Origin: an uncultured Prevotella sp.
Lineage (GTDB): Bacteria; Bacteroidota; Bacteroidia; Bacteroidales; Bacteroidaceae
Direction: 5' to 3'
DNA: 20,443 nucleotides
Assembly (NCBI GenBank): GCA_900768785.1
Contig: CAAGEG010000127.1
Location: 1 to 20,443 of the forward strand
The notes beneath the pieces are model-generated. The model worked only from the letters and a program-made list of their open reading frames with translations, had not been told where the DNA came from and did not search any database. Made by a program: the position numbers and the translations under genes. Positions 1 to 7,278 of this stretch are shown here, piece by piece (the first letter of the stretch is position 1; the number at the start of each line of letters is the position of its first letter).

Positions 1-71
1 CAAGAATAATAAGCCAACTTTTACAACAGCCCAACAATAAAGTTAAAAAACATTACTATACTATTTAGACG

Positions 72-181
72 TCGTAAACACCATACTTAGCTATCGTAAA
101 CACCATACTTGGCTATCGTAAACACCATACTTACGACCCACAAGCATCATAGCTACGATTCATAAACACCATACTTGTAAC
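72..181. repeat. 22-bp tandem repeat, five units (one decayed)
   Basis: The 17-mer TCGTAAACACCATACTT occurs exactly at 72-88, 94-110 and 116-132, and with one change (TCATAAACACCATACTT) at 160-176. All copies lie on a 22-base grid. The slot at 138-159 holds a decayed unit that still aligns at about 12 of 22 positions, including CAT at the same phase. The spacers (AGCTA, GGCTA, ACGAC, GTAAC) are 5 bases and partly vary. A period of 22 is not a multiple of 3, so this is not a coding repeat. Possible roles are protein-binding iterons on one face of the helix (about two turns apart) or a passive dispersed repeat. Confidence 0.8.
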
Positions 182-336
182 TCGCCCATAGGGATACCTA
201 CATAAGATAGCTGTGGAGAAAGGCCATGAAAGCTGTACTATTAGTAACCGGGCTCATCGCACACGGAAAAATAATGTCTAATACCTATTAGCATGTAAGG
301 CTATATCTTCTACTATTATATGTTTACATACATCTG

Positions 337-479
337 AAATTATTGGTGTCCGCTAAAATTAGAGGAGCTGGAAGAACGGAGGGGCTTAGTATTTGAAAAA
401 TGAATCTACAATGCCAGTTTATCAACGATGCGTACACATATTATCTCCCCTTTCTACTCTTAGCGGACACCAGTAATTT
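337..479. mobile_element. 143-bp inverted-repeat element, MITE-like or IS remnant
   Basis: The arms at 337-363 and 453-479 are inverted copies of each other with 24 of 27 positions identical. Both contain TGGTGTCCGCTAA. The 89-base interior has no usable open frame, so the element cannot encode its own transposase. This fits a miniature inverted-repeat element or the collapsed ends of a larger insertion sequence. The outermost bases read AAATTA on the left and TAATTT on the right. They could be part of the arms, or an AAATTAATTT target with TA duplicated, as in IS630/mariner-type insertion. I cannot assign the family from sequence alone. Confidence 0.6.
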
Positions 480-554
480 ATTTTCTTTGAAAAAGTTTTA
501 CCGTACAGCAATAACATTTTTTATGTCATGCGTATATATATGCTGAAATCATAT

Positions 555-589
555 AAAAAATGTCCGCAGGGGTATGTAACCATGCGGAC
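555..589 (-). terminator. Intrinsic terminator of the BamE-like gene
   Basis: The 7-bp stem GTCCGCA (562-568) pairs with TGCGGAC (583-589) around a 14-base loop. The A-run at 555-560 becomes a T6 tract just after the hairpin when read on the minus strand. It lies about 40 bases beyond the stop codon of the minus-strand gene at 631-1320. Confidence 0.7.
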
Positions 590-630
590 GTGAAATAGTT
601 TTGTAATCTTTTATTCTAAAATTGAATGTA

Positions 631-1320
631 CTAATTTACTATACCTGTTACTTTACCATCCTCAAAAACAACAATTTTACCAGATGCGTATGTCCACATA
701 ACCATTTGTGTATTCTCCGAAATATCTTCTGGTTTGCCGATAGACAGCAATACTTCGTTTGGGTCCATTCCTTTTACAATCTGGCCTTTTGATATGGCTT
801 CCCAATTGTTGAGGTTAATATCTCGGTTGATGATATTATCAAGCATACTATTTATGAATATTCTACAGGCTATGTCAAACTCTTCGATGTATTTTTTGTG
901 TTGCGGTTTCTTTTCAAGATTGATTTTGTCAAGATTGATAGCCGTAAAAGTTCCGAGAATATTGTTTGGAACGCATTTTACTTTCTCTATAACAAAATTT
1001 AATTTCCCCTTTGCAACTGCTATTGTCAGATTACAGATATAATTGTGTTCAGTTGTACCTTCCGGTATGATTTTAGGCTTTATGGTTAGACGCATGGACT
1101 GTGTGTCAAACTTTTGTGCTGCACCCTGTTCTTTCTCCGTCTTTGTTTGTTCCAATGCCCATAATACTGTTGCACCAAAAGTTGCTTTGTCGCTATGTAT
1201 GCAATCAACCTCTCCTTTACAGAGATATTTACCGTTGATTTTTTCCAATTTGTATTCTTCTGCATCTATGCAGCATACATAGACTATTATCATAGTCATT
1301 ATGCAGATAATTCTTTTCAT
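631..1320 (-). CDS. Exported protein with C-terminal BamE/SmpA-like domain
   Basis: This 229-residue protein has a short basic start and a hydrophobic stretch (residues 4-19) that looks like a signal peptide, so it is probably periplasmic or envelope-attached. There is a Cys pair at 17-18 but no good lipobox. Residues about 176-229 carry the pattern I..GM...EV...IGKP......MWTY....IVVF.DGKV, which resembles the BamE/SmpA/OmlA fold of small envelope proteins. The middle (25-175) I do not recognise. It stands alone on its transcript: a terminator lies after its stop, and the strong terminator of the neighbouring gene lies just upstream. The start is ATG with no SD. It could be an outer-membrane assembly or stress lipoprotein relative, but a specific function is not supported. 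Confidence 0.75.
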   Translation of the reverse strand: MKRIICIMTMIIVYVCCIDAEEYKLEKINGKYLCKGEVDCIHSDKATFGATVLWALEQTKTEKEQGAAQKFDTQSMRLTIKPKIIPEGTTEHNYICNLTIAVAKGKLNFVIEKVKCVPNNILGTFTAINLDKINLEKKPQHKKYIEEFDIACRIFINSMLDNIINRDINLNNWEAISKGQIVKGMDPNEVLLSIGKPEDISENTQMVMWTYASGKIVVFEDGKVTGIVN

Positions 1321-1360
1321 TTTTTTATTATTTCTATGGTATTGTTATATGTACGAATGA

Positions 1361-1399
1361 AAAACTGCCTCTGTGTCGTAAGATAAGGCACAGAGGCAG
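1361..1399 (-). terminator. Strong intrinsic terminator of the small beta-barrel gene
   Basis: A perfect 11-bp stem, CTGCCTCTGTG (1365-1375) with CACAGAGGCAG (1389-1399), has a 13-base loop. The adjacent AAAA at 1361-1364 gives a T-tract after the hairpin on the minus strand. It ends the minus-strand gene at 1443-2084 and separates it from the gene at 631-1320. Confidence 0.85.
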
Positions 1400-1442
1400 C
1401 CGTGTTAATTATTTAATCTAACTAAAATAATTTATTTATGCT

Positions 1443-2084
1443 TTAGAAATTGAAACCGATTTTAGCAGTGAAAGTGCCAATTGATGATTCACCCTTGTAC
1501 CTATCTCCACGATATTCTTCGTCAATATCGATTAGTTTAGTAAAGTCGCTACCATAACTTATACCTACGTAAAATTTCTTAATATCAACACCTACACCAA
1601 TCTGCCAACCAAAACCGAATCTTTTTGCTTCGAAACCATCTTCGTCAAAATCGTCAAACCAGTTTGACTTATCACCCTCATACTCTGATTCTGCCAAAAG
1701 GTTACCACGAAGATACAATCCGGCATATGGGGCAATCTTGATTCCATCGCTTAGCTCATATTTGTAAACCAAATTTACCGGTACTTGGAGACTTGCAAAG
1801 CGATAGTCGACGTCGTCCTTTGATTTCCATGAATATAAAGCTCCAATACCCGTTTCTATATAAAGAGGCATAGATGAAGAAATGGAGATACCTTTTATCC
1901 ATTCCAATGAAACACCGGACATCGTTACATCAACGTCGTCATTGAAGTTTACAGAATTGTAGCCTAAATCAATACGAGTGTAATTGTTGCCTTTACGCTC
2001 TGTAATTGTGTTAGATGTGATAAGCTGTGCTGATGCACCAATGCTCATGAGGGCTGCTATAGCCAATACGAATAATTTTTTCAT
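1443..2084 (-). CDS. Outer-membrane beta-barrel protein, PorT/OMP_b-brl family-like
   Basis: This 213-residue protein has a clean signal peptide (MKKLFVLAIAALMSIGASA, cleavage before Gln20). The mature part is made of alternating polar and aromatic beta strands, for example residues around 100-125 and 150-185, and the protein ends in Phe (KIGFNF) as barrel proteins do. An acidic loop with repeated Asp and Phe lies near 143-152. These traits fit the small 8-stranded outer-membrane barrels often annotated 'porin family' or 'PorT family' in Bacteroidetes; a specific role is not shown. A strong terminator follows and 74 bases separate it from the upstream gene. There a CACAGATA (2110-2117; minus-strand TATCTGTG) is a one-mismatch -7 box, too weak to call. 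There is no SD at the ATG. Confidence 0.8.
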   Translation of the reverse strand: MKKLFVLAIAALMSIGASAQLITSNTITERKGNNYTRIDLGYNSVNFNDDVDVTMSGVSLEWIKGISISSSMPLYIETGIGALYSWKSKDDVDYRFASLQVPVNLVYKYELSDGIKIAPYAGLYLRGNLLAESEYEGDKSNWFDDFDEDGFEAKRFGFGWQIGVGVDIKKFYVGISYGSDFTKLIDIDEEYRGDRYKGESSIGTFTAKIGFNF

Positions 2085-2158
2085 AATTTTAGGTATTATT
2101 TTATTTAAACACAGATAAATAGTTTTTATATAAATTTTTGGAGTGTATAAAGAAGATT

Positions 2159-2659
2159 TTATTTTTGAGTATTTGTCTCAACAGCTTTTACACTTCCATA
2201 AGTTCCATCCAGTGCAGCTGCACGAATGCGAGCTCCATTTTGCAGTTGATCAATCCACTCTTTATCCTCTGTTCCGAAATTGTGGAATTTTACATATTTT
2301 GCAGGATAACCACGTACGATGACAGTCAATCCCTTCTTTTTCTTGTTGTTGACAACATGAAATGTGGCTCCTAATATAATGTCAGCTCCCTTAGAATGTG
2401 CTGCTTTCCAAGCCGCATTTGCTTTGGCATTCTCAAGCATCTGACTGGTCATCTCGCTCATTGGTACACCTGGGTATTCGTCTATAGCCGGCCATTCATA
2501 ACATTCTTTTGTAAGCATTTCAAGCTCTGCTACCATTGGACGAACGAAGAATTCTGACATACCTTCCTGAATACGAGTTTGAGAATGTTCAAAGTCTGTC
2601 TGTGCATTTGCATAGTTCATGCAAAATAGAAAAGCAAGTGATAAAAAAATTTGTTTCAT
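2159..2659 (-). CDS. Small secreted protein of unknown function with GYPAKY motif
   Basis: This 166-residue protein has a signal peptide (about residues 1-19, cleavage after NANA before Gln20). I do not recognise a characterised family. The central region (about 80-125) contains KGADIILGA followed by a basic KKKK turn and RGYPAKYVKF. From memory, the 'GAD(I/V)...V.GYPAKY..F' pattern recurs in small exported Bacteroidetes proteins of unknown role. The N-terminal part (20-80) is predicted mostly helical and acidic, with two Met/Glu-rich segments and a single Cys (53). The next gene upstream ends behind its own terminator, and a candidate promoter sits 48-75 bases upstream. No terminator is visible before the barrel gene downstream, so the two may share a transcript. 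Confidence 0.75.
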   Translation of the reverse strand: MKQIFLSLAFLFCMNYANAQTDFEHSQTRIQEGMSEFFVRPMVAELEMLTKECYEWPAIDEYPGVPMSEMTSQMLENAKANAAWKAAHSKGADIILGATFHVVNNKKKKGLTVIVRGYPAKYVKFHNFGTEDKEWIDQLQNGARIRAAALDGTYGSVKAVETNTQK

Positions 2660-3005
2660 AATTTTTTATTTATGTTAATGACATATAATTGTTTTTATGT
2701 TGGGTGCAAATATAATCCATTTCTTCATAACAAAAAAAAAAAAACGTTAATAAAATTAAATACAAAATTGGTTTTTCTTCAATATTAATATAAAACTTTG
2801 CATATTTCCTCGCATGTCAGCAGATTATATCTGACCGTTCTGTTATTGCTGCTCTATCAGTTATTATCTTTTCGTTTCTATTAAGTTATGCGGAGAGCAG
2901 GAGATCCAATGAGAGCCATATAAACATTATGAGATCTTTATTAATACTCTTAGATACTATCCTAAAAAGCTGATGATATATAATTGTGTTTGAACTTTTA
3001 CAATA
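2660..3005. other. Intergenic region without a gene
   Basis: Apart from the candidate promoter at 2707-2734 and an A13 run at 2732-2744, I see nothing functional here. Open frames from ATG are all very short on both strands (for example 6 codons from 2814). The segment 2820-2960 is less AT-rich than its surroundings but matches nothing I recognise. Confidence 0.5.
2707..2734 (-). promoter_or_regulatory. Candidate promoter of the GYPAKY-protein gene
   Basis: Read on the minus strand, TATATTTG (2714 to 2707) matches the Bacteroidetes -7 consensus TAnnTTTG exactly. A TTTG at 2734-2731 forms the end of a T13 run 16 bases upstream. The spacing is shorter than the usual 19-21, so the -33 assignment is weak; the T-tract may act as an UP-like element. 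The leader would be about 40 bases. Confidence 0.55.
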
Positions 3006-3036
3006 AAAATAGCAGGAGATTTAATAATCTCCTGCT
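3006..3036 (-). terminator. Strong intrinsic terminator of the 207-residue barrel gene
   Basis: A perfect 11-bp stem, AGCAGGAGATT (3011-3021) with AATCTCCTGCT (3026-3036), has a TAAT loop. AAAAAT upstream on the plus strand gives a T-tract after the hairpin on the minus strand. It sits 33 bases beyond the stop of the minus-strand gene at 3069-3692. Confidence 0.85.
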
Positions 3037-3068
3037 TGAAAATAGTGATATATTGATTTTCGATGTTA

Positions 3069-3692
3069 TCAGAAATAGTATGCAGCGGAAATCTGCCAAG
3101 TGTTTGCTTTGCCTTTATATGCTGTTTTTACACCATTTGTAAATGTTATTTCTCCTGTTTTGCCACATACGATGTTATAGTTTGCACCTATTTGCAAATG
3201 CTTAAGGAGCATAACACCGGCTCCAAGATTAACGCTGAGTGTTGATGACTTAAGTTTCCACTCGGATGCATCGTCCCAAAGAGTCTTTGATTTGTCGCCT
3301 ATATTAAAACCAAATTGCGGACCGGCAGCGAAATAAACACCCGCAAGGTCGCCAAGTCCCAAATCATAGCGAAGATTAATAGGGATGTTTATAGCTTGTT
3401 GCTTTAGTGTTTGGTTGCAAGGAGCTCCTGTTTCGTCATACACATCTTTTGTTTTAGCTTCGCGTTGGTCGTATAATGCAGCAACGTCAAAACCAATGCC
3501 GATAACCGGAATTTTGAATTTTACGGTAGGTCCAATAAAGAACCCTGTTTTATTAGATGTGTTAACCACGTCTTTGCTGAAAGACATATCAGTGATGTTT
3601 AAACCTCCTTTTACACCAAATTTGATTTGTGCTGATGCCGGGATTGCAAAACATGTTGCGATAACAGCGACTAAAAGTAAAAATTTTTTCAT
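3069..3692 (-). CDS. Outer-membrane beta-barrel protein, PorT/OMP_b-brl_2-like
   Basis: This 207-residue protein has a signal peptide (residues 1-21, ASA before Gln22) followed by IKFGVKGGLN, a typical first strand of the 'porin family / PorT-like' small barrels of Bacteroidetes. Glycine-rich strands recur (GFFIGPTVKFKIPVIGIGFDVAALYDQR; FAAGPQFGFNIG; VNLGAGVMLLKHLQIGANY) and the protein ends in Phe (ISAAYYF). It lies just downstream of gldN, separated by a moderate hairpin, and ends at a very good terminator. Read-through from the T9SS transcript is possible. PorT itself is a T9SS factor of this fold, so a link to secretion is tempting, but this fold is also the commonest anonymous outer-membrane barrel in the phylum, and nothing here is diagnostic of PorT. 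Confidence 0.8.
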   Translation of the reverse strand: MKKFLLLVAVIATCFAIPASAQIKFGVKGGLNITDMSFSKDVVNTSNKTGFFIGPTVKFKIPVIGIGFDVAALYDQREAKTKDVYDETGAPCNQTLKQQAINIPINLRYDLGLGDLAGVYFAAGPQFGFNIGDKSKTLWDDASEWKLKSSTLSVNLGAGVMLLKHLQIGANYNIVCGKTGEITFTNGVKTAYKGKANTWQISAAYYF

Positions 3693-3723
3693 AAATGTTA
3701 TTTATAATATTACTAATAGAAAT

Positions 3724-3750
3724 GGACCGCCCTTGTTATGAAGACGGTCC
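3724..3750 (-). terminator. Moderate hairpin after gldN, possible end of the T9SS transcript
   Basis: The 6-bp stem GGACCG (3724-3729) pairs with CGGTCC (3745-3750) around a 15-base loop, 12 bases past the gldN stop on the minus strand. The tract that follows on that strand (ATTTCTATTAG) is only partly T-rich, so termination may be incomplete and allow read-through into the barrel gene. Confidence 0.5.
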
Positions 3751-3761
3751 GAGAATGAATA

Positions 3762-4853
3762 TCAATGTCTTTGTCTTCGTACAGTTACGCGTGCCGATGA
3801 AGAGCCTGAACTTCTCTTTGTTGTAGTACTTTTCTGCTTGACTGTTGTAGTGCTACCGGCGCGGCGGTTACGTTTAATCTTACTACCTTTAACCTTCACT
3901 TCGCTCTTTGCTATACTGTCAAGAGAGTCTTTGCGAGCTTGGTCTCCCCAAAGGTTCTTCTCGAATGCTACAAGTTCGTTTTCTATGCGTTTTTGTTCTT
4001 TTGAGAGGGCAGAGTCGTTGGGACAATATTGTCTCAAAGTCTTTCCAAGCATATTGGTAGTTTTGTAGATAGGACCTTTATACATGGTTTTTGTAAAATA
4101 GTCGTCCAAACTCATTGTTGCAGCATTGTTGAGATTGCTGGTCATAATAATTTGTTTGCTTAGAAAAGGAGCGAGATCGTCGTACTTAACCCAGAACAAC
4201 GGATATTTTTGGGGTGCATCTCCAAAATCGTCTTCTCTTGTCATGATAGGGCATAATGCAAGTACCTTAACGTGGAATGTAGCAGAAGCTTGATCATAAT
4301 AAGCTGCTTCTTTTACGTAGTATGATTTTACTTCACGTGAAGGGATATCACTATCATCAATGCGAATGCCTTTGTTAACACGCTCATAATATATATGATA
4401 GTTGTCAAGAAAAGCCTTTTTCTTTATTTGTGCAGAATCTGTGAATACTTCATTTCCGTCAAGACGATACTCATAAGCCTTAATATTGTTACTTAGAACA
4501 AGTTTGAAGATGTATGTAAAAAGGTTCATCTGTGTTCTTACAGGCTCTATGGGGTAGTAAAGTCCTGCATTGGCATCTTCTTCAAGATTTATTTCTCTGT
4601 ATATATCTCTGCGCCATACCACATCTTCTGACATTGGAGCAGCTGTGGGAAAAGATATTCTCGCCCTTGTTGTAATGGCATTAGCCTTAGAAGCATTCTT
4701 TTGTTGTTGTTCAATGCGACGTGCTGCAGGTTGTGCTGCTACTTCAAAGACACATGCTATCATAAGAAAGGATAGCAATAGGAGCTGTTTCGTTATTGCG
4801 AGACTCGATGTTGAGCCACTGCTTTTTTTGTTGTTTATAAAGAACTGTCTCAT
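3762..4853 (-). CDS. gldN: Type IX secretion protein GldN/PorN
   Basis: GldN/PorN is a periplasmic protein that forms, with the lipoprotein GldK, a large ring under the outer membrane in the T9SS. This 363-residue protein has a long polar n-region and a hydrophobic core (about 23-40) ending in EVAAQ, as in a signal peptide. The family-typical start of the mature domain is visible near 75-90 (SEDVVWRRDIYREINL), then the NLF/YYPIEP region and a conserved domain to about residue 300. Residues 320-363 are a Lys/Arg/Ser/Thr-rich tail with little order. It is last in the porP-gldK-gldL-gldM-gldN cluster, 29 bases after gldM, and a hairpin follows. The start has no SD; the whole order matches the Porphyromonas por cluster. 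Identification is firm. Confidence 0.95.
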   Translation of the reverse strand: MRQFFINNKKSSGSTSSLAITKQLLLLSFLMIACVFEVAAQPAARRIEQQQKNASKANAITTRARISFPTAAPMSEDVVWRRDIYREINLEEDANAGLYYPIEPVRTQMNLFTYIFKLVLSNNIKAYEYRLDGNEVFTDSAQIKKKAFLDNYHIYYERVNKGIRIDDSDIPSREVKSYYVKEAAYYDQASATFHVKVLALCPIMTREDDFGDAPQKYPLFWVKYDDLAPFLSKQIIMTSNLNNAATMSLDDYFTKTMYKGPIYKTTNMLGKTLRQYCPNDSALSKEQKRIENELVAFEKNLWGDQARKDSLDSIAKSEVKVKGSKIKRNRRAGSTTTVKQKSTTTKRSSGSSSARVTVRRQRH

Positions 4854-4882
4854 ATTATATATCTATGATGAGGTGTTTTGTG

Positions 4883-6433
4883 TTATTTCACTATAATTTC
4901 CATTGCTGAGGGCAAACTTCTTTTTATGCCATCGGGACCAATTGCCGTGATACGAGTAATGTAAAAACGGCGGTTTCTTGAAAGTGTTCTGAATGTCTCT
5001 CGTTGTCTTTGGCTGAAAGAGTCGCCATTAGATACCATTGGCACGGCATTTCCCATATTGTCATAAAAGACGGTTTCGAAACCTAACACTTTGAATGGTA
5101 TGTCAAGTAAGCCATCGTCAATAGCTGCTTTTATACCATTGATGTTCATAAGTGAAGCTTTAGCCAACCCTCCGGTTCGGAATCTGTTGTCTCCTATTTG
5201 GATGTATGGAGTAGGATCAGGCAGTTTGCGAACATGGAATGTATATTGTCCCATTGTTTTTGCGTTTCCTGATTGCAATGACATTACGTTAATTGTAATA
5301 TCTTTGCCAACAGCCGATGGTCGTGCTATATATTTTCCCGGTCCTACCGGTTGTAATGTTCCTCCTGTCATTGTTGCCGAAACCTTATTCAATGGAACTC
5401 CTGGTATGCTTATGCTTATAGGATTGTTGAAGCCGGCATATAAGACATTCATAAGATCTGCTGATACTGTGGCACTTGGATCTACGACTGTGTATTTTTG
5501 ATTAAAGTCACGACGAATAGTTTCTCCGTTGCCGTTAAGCATTGTTATGTATCCCGTGAGATTAAAATCTCCTGTACGGCCGGTAATAATTTCATATGTA
5601 TCATCTTTAAGCTTCATTTCACGACCGCCGATGAATATTTGCGGGTGTTGTGTGGTATCAACCGCAGCCATGACAATCTTTGCTGAGAATTTGTCTCCTC
5701 TTACAATTGTTTGTGAGTTAGGAATGACAAAGGCGCTCAGTTTATTAACACGTATGTCTTTCATGTCTATGTTTGCAACCAATGTATGCAACACTTCTCC
5801 TTCGGCATATCTAATGTCGCTTTGAAGTTTTGATAATAAAGTGACTGCTGCAGCAACAGGCATATCTTCAAACATATATTCCTGCCAATTCTTTCCCATC
5901 GTCTTGGCATTTTTTGGCAGTTGTGTAGTTAAATTGCTTGCAATGATATTTCTTTGTCGTTCGTCGCTTACCATCTTTAAAATCTTTTCTCTGAAAGAGT
6001 TTATAGCGTTGTATAGCTTCTCGCCTTGTCCGCTTCCGGGAGCCAACATTACACGATTGGCTGCTTCAAGGTCGTCTTTGCGATTTATATTCATAACATC
6101 GCCGTCATTGCCATCTGCTTCTTTCACAATTGCAATTTTCAGTTGTTGTGCGAAGTTAAATAGCGAGTCACTCATGTTTTTAACAGCGGTGGCTTTTTCA
6201 AACCATGCTTTGACTTTTTGAGGATTGGATTTCATTTGTGCCTCAAAGTCACCATATATCGCCTGATTCTCATTAGAAGAGTTTTCTGTTGTACGATTAA
6301 GACTCTCTTCTACAATAGAGAACCCGTCAAGCACTTCGTTAGAAACATTTAGTGCAAGCATAGCCATCAAGACGACATACATGAGGTTTATCATCTTCTG
6401 GCGGGGGGATATCGGTCTTTTCTTTATTGCCAT
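4883..6433 (-). CDS. gldM: Type IX secretion motor protein GldM/PorM
   Basis: GldM/PorM spans the inner membrane once and reaches through the periplasm. With GldL it forms the proton-driven rotary motor that powers T9SS export. The 516-residue length is usual. The family signature is at the N-terminus: SPRQKMINLMYVVLMAMLAL covers a short cytoplasmic start and the transmembrane helix (about 15-33), followed by NVSNEVLDGF. Arg11 in SPRQKM aligns with the conserved membrane-edge arginine of Flavobacterium GldM (Arg9, from memory). The remainder is the helical D1 domain (about 35-220), then the beta-rich D2-D4 domains. Only 5 bases separate it from the gldL stop, so the two are likely translated as a unit, which fits their fixed-ratio complex. 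Confidence 0.97.
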   Translation of the reverse strand: MAIKKRPISPRQKMINLMYVVLMAMLALNVSNEVLDGFSIVEESLNRTTENSSNENQAIYGDFEAQMKSNPQKVKAWFEKATAVKNMSDSLFNFAQQLKIAIVKEADGNDGDVMNINRKDDLEAANRVMLAPGSGQGEKLYNAINSFREKILKMVSDERQRNIIASNLTTQLPKNAKTMGKNWQEYMFEDMPVAAAVTLLSKLQSDIRYAEGEVLHTLVANIDMKDIRVNKLSAFVIPNSQTIVRGDKFSAKIVMAAVDTTQHPQIFIGGREMKLKDDTYEIITGRTGDFNLTGYITMLNGNGETIRRDFNQKYTVVDPSATVSADLMNVLYAGFNNPISISIPGVPLNKVSATMTGGTLQPVGPGKYIARPSAVGKDITINVMSLQSGNAKTMGQYTFHVRKLPDPTPYIQIGDNRFRTGGLAKASLMNINGIKAAIDDGLLDIPFKVLGFETVFYDNMGNAVPMVSNGDSFSQRQRETFRTLSRNRRFYITRITAIGPDGIKRSLPSAMEIIVK

Positions 6434-6438
6434 TATCT

Positions 6439-7278
6439 TTATACTTCAGCGTTGTTCCCGTTATTTGCAGCTACTCGCATATTTACTGTCATAGCTTCTA
6501 TCATACGGGTGTAGATGTTATTGAGTTGTTCAATTTGTGATGCCATTTTGCGTGATTGTTCATTAATCTGGTCAATAGTACCGATTTGTGAACTTGCGCC
6601 TTTAAGTTGCATCTCGTAAACTTTGCATATTCCGGTAAGTGTTCGGTTGAGATTTTCCATTTCTTCGGAATCTCTTGTTAAGCGAGCACTCTGTTCTGAA
6701 ACTTTGGCAAGTGTTTCGGTAAGCTTTTTAAGCTCCTCAACATAATTGTTAGTAGCTTCTTCCATTTCCGGATTTATTTGCTGTTGGTTAGCCACCCAAT
6801 TTTGTGAATCGATATTTATGTTCAATTCCGCATTCTCATTTGGTGTTTCTGAAACAGCAGATCCATTGCCACTACCAACAGGTGCTACTGTTCCTGTAAT
6901 GGGTTGACCTATAATAATGGGTTGACCGGTTAGGTTAACACCATTTATATTGACTGTTTCATTCTCGGATGTTTGTTCGTTAATGATATTTTCACCTTCA
7001 AGATATTCATCGGTAACATGTACAGGTATATCTTTGCCGATGGCAGTCTTGTCAAATGGTCTGTCAAAAGCAGAGATAAAGAATACAATAACCTCAGTAC
7101 CCATACCCAAATAAAGCATAAGGTTTGCTCCCGGAAGGTGGGTGAGTTTGAACAAAGTACCTAAAATAACTATTGATGCGCCCCAACTATAAGCATAATT
7201 CAGGAATGTTTGTCCCGGAACGCTATCCAACCATCTTTGAAGACGGTATATCATGTTGAATTTACTATATCCGCTCAT
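6439..7278 (-). CDS. gldL: Type IX secretion motor protein GldL/PorL
   Basis: GldL/PorL is the inner-membrane stator-like subunit of the T9SS motor, partner of GldM. The 279-residue protein has two transmembrane helices (about 25-45 and 52-71). The charged and polar residues important in Flavobacterium GldL (recalled as Tyr13, Lys27, His30, Glu49, Glu59) align here with Tyr30, Lys44, His47, Glu62 and Asp72: K44 and H47 lie in LFKLTH, E62 in MGTEV and D72 in SAFDRP. A low-complexity Gly/Pro/Ile/Thr linker (about 105-150) leads to a long coiled coil (about 168-270) in the cytoplasm. The ATG overlaps the gldK stop by one base (TAATG), giving translational coupling without an SD. Confidence 0.96.
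   Translation of the reverse strand: MSGYSKFNMIYRLQRWLDSVPGQTFLNYAYSWGASIVILGTLFKLTHLPGANLMLYLGMGTEVIVFFISAFDRPFDKTAIGKDIPVHVTDEYLEGENIINEQTSENETVNINGVNLTGQPIIIGQPITGTVAPVGSGNGSAVSETPNENAELNINIDSQNWVANQQQINPEMEEATNNYVEELKKLTETLAKVSEQSARLTRDSEEMENLNRTLTGICKVYEMQLKGASSQIGTIDQINEQSRKMASQIEQLNNIYTRMIEAMTVNMRVAANNGNNAEV

Larger units (their letters stand above)
1..630. other. Gene-poor left end with repeats and a miniature inverted-repeat element
   Basis: No convincing gene is visible on either strand in this 630-base stretch. It holds a 22-bp periodic repeat (72-181), a 143-bp inverted-repeat element (337-479) and, at its right edge, a terminator for the minus-strand gene that follows. The only open frame with a plausible ribosome site is a 21-codon one at 226-291, which I do not call. 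The rest is AT-rich without recognisable structure. Short repeats and an element relic without genes suggest an accessory, rearrangement-prone junction; that is inference. Confidence 0.6.

Noticed and set aside
72..181. Possible CRISPR array.
   Set aside because: The spacers are only 5 bases and partly alike; the period of 22 is far too short, and no cas genes are present.
226..291. A 21-codon open frame (MKAVLLVTGLIAHGKIMSNTY) preceded by GGAGAAAGG.
   Set aside because: Too short to judge, no family match known to me, and it lies among repeats; the purine run may be chance.
2732..2744. A13 run as a phase-variation tract.
   Set aside because: It lies outside any coding frame and upstream of the -33 position, so slippage would not change promoter spacing; a UP-like role is more likely.
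3069..3692. Calling the beta-barrel gene beside gldN as porT.
   Set aside because: The fold is shared by many anonymous outer-membrane proteins and no PorT-specific motif can be shown by eye.
5091..5501. Long open frames on the plus strand opposite gldM and its neighbours.
   Set aside because: They are antisense to well-identified conserved genes, have no promoter or start signal, and their composition is that of a reverse-strand shadow.
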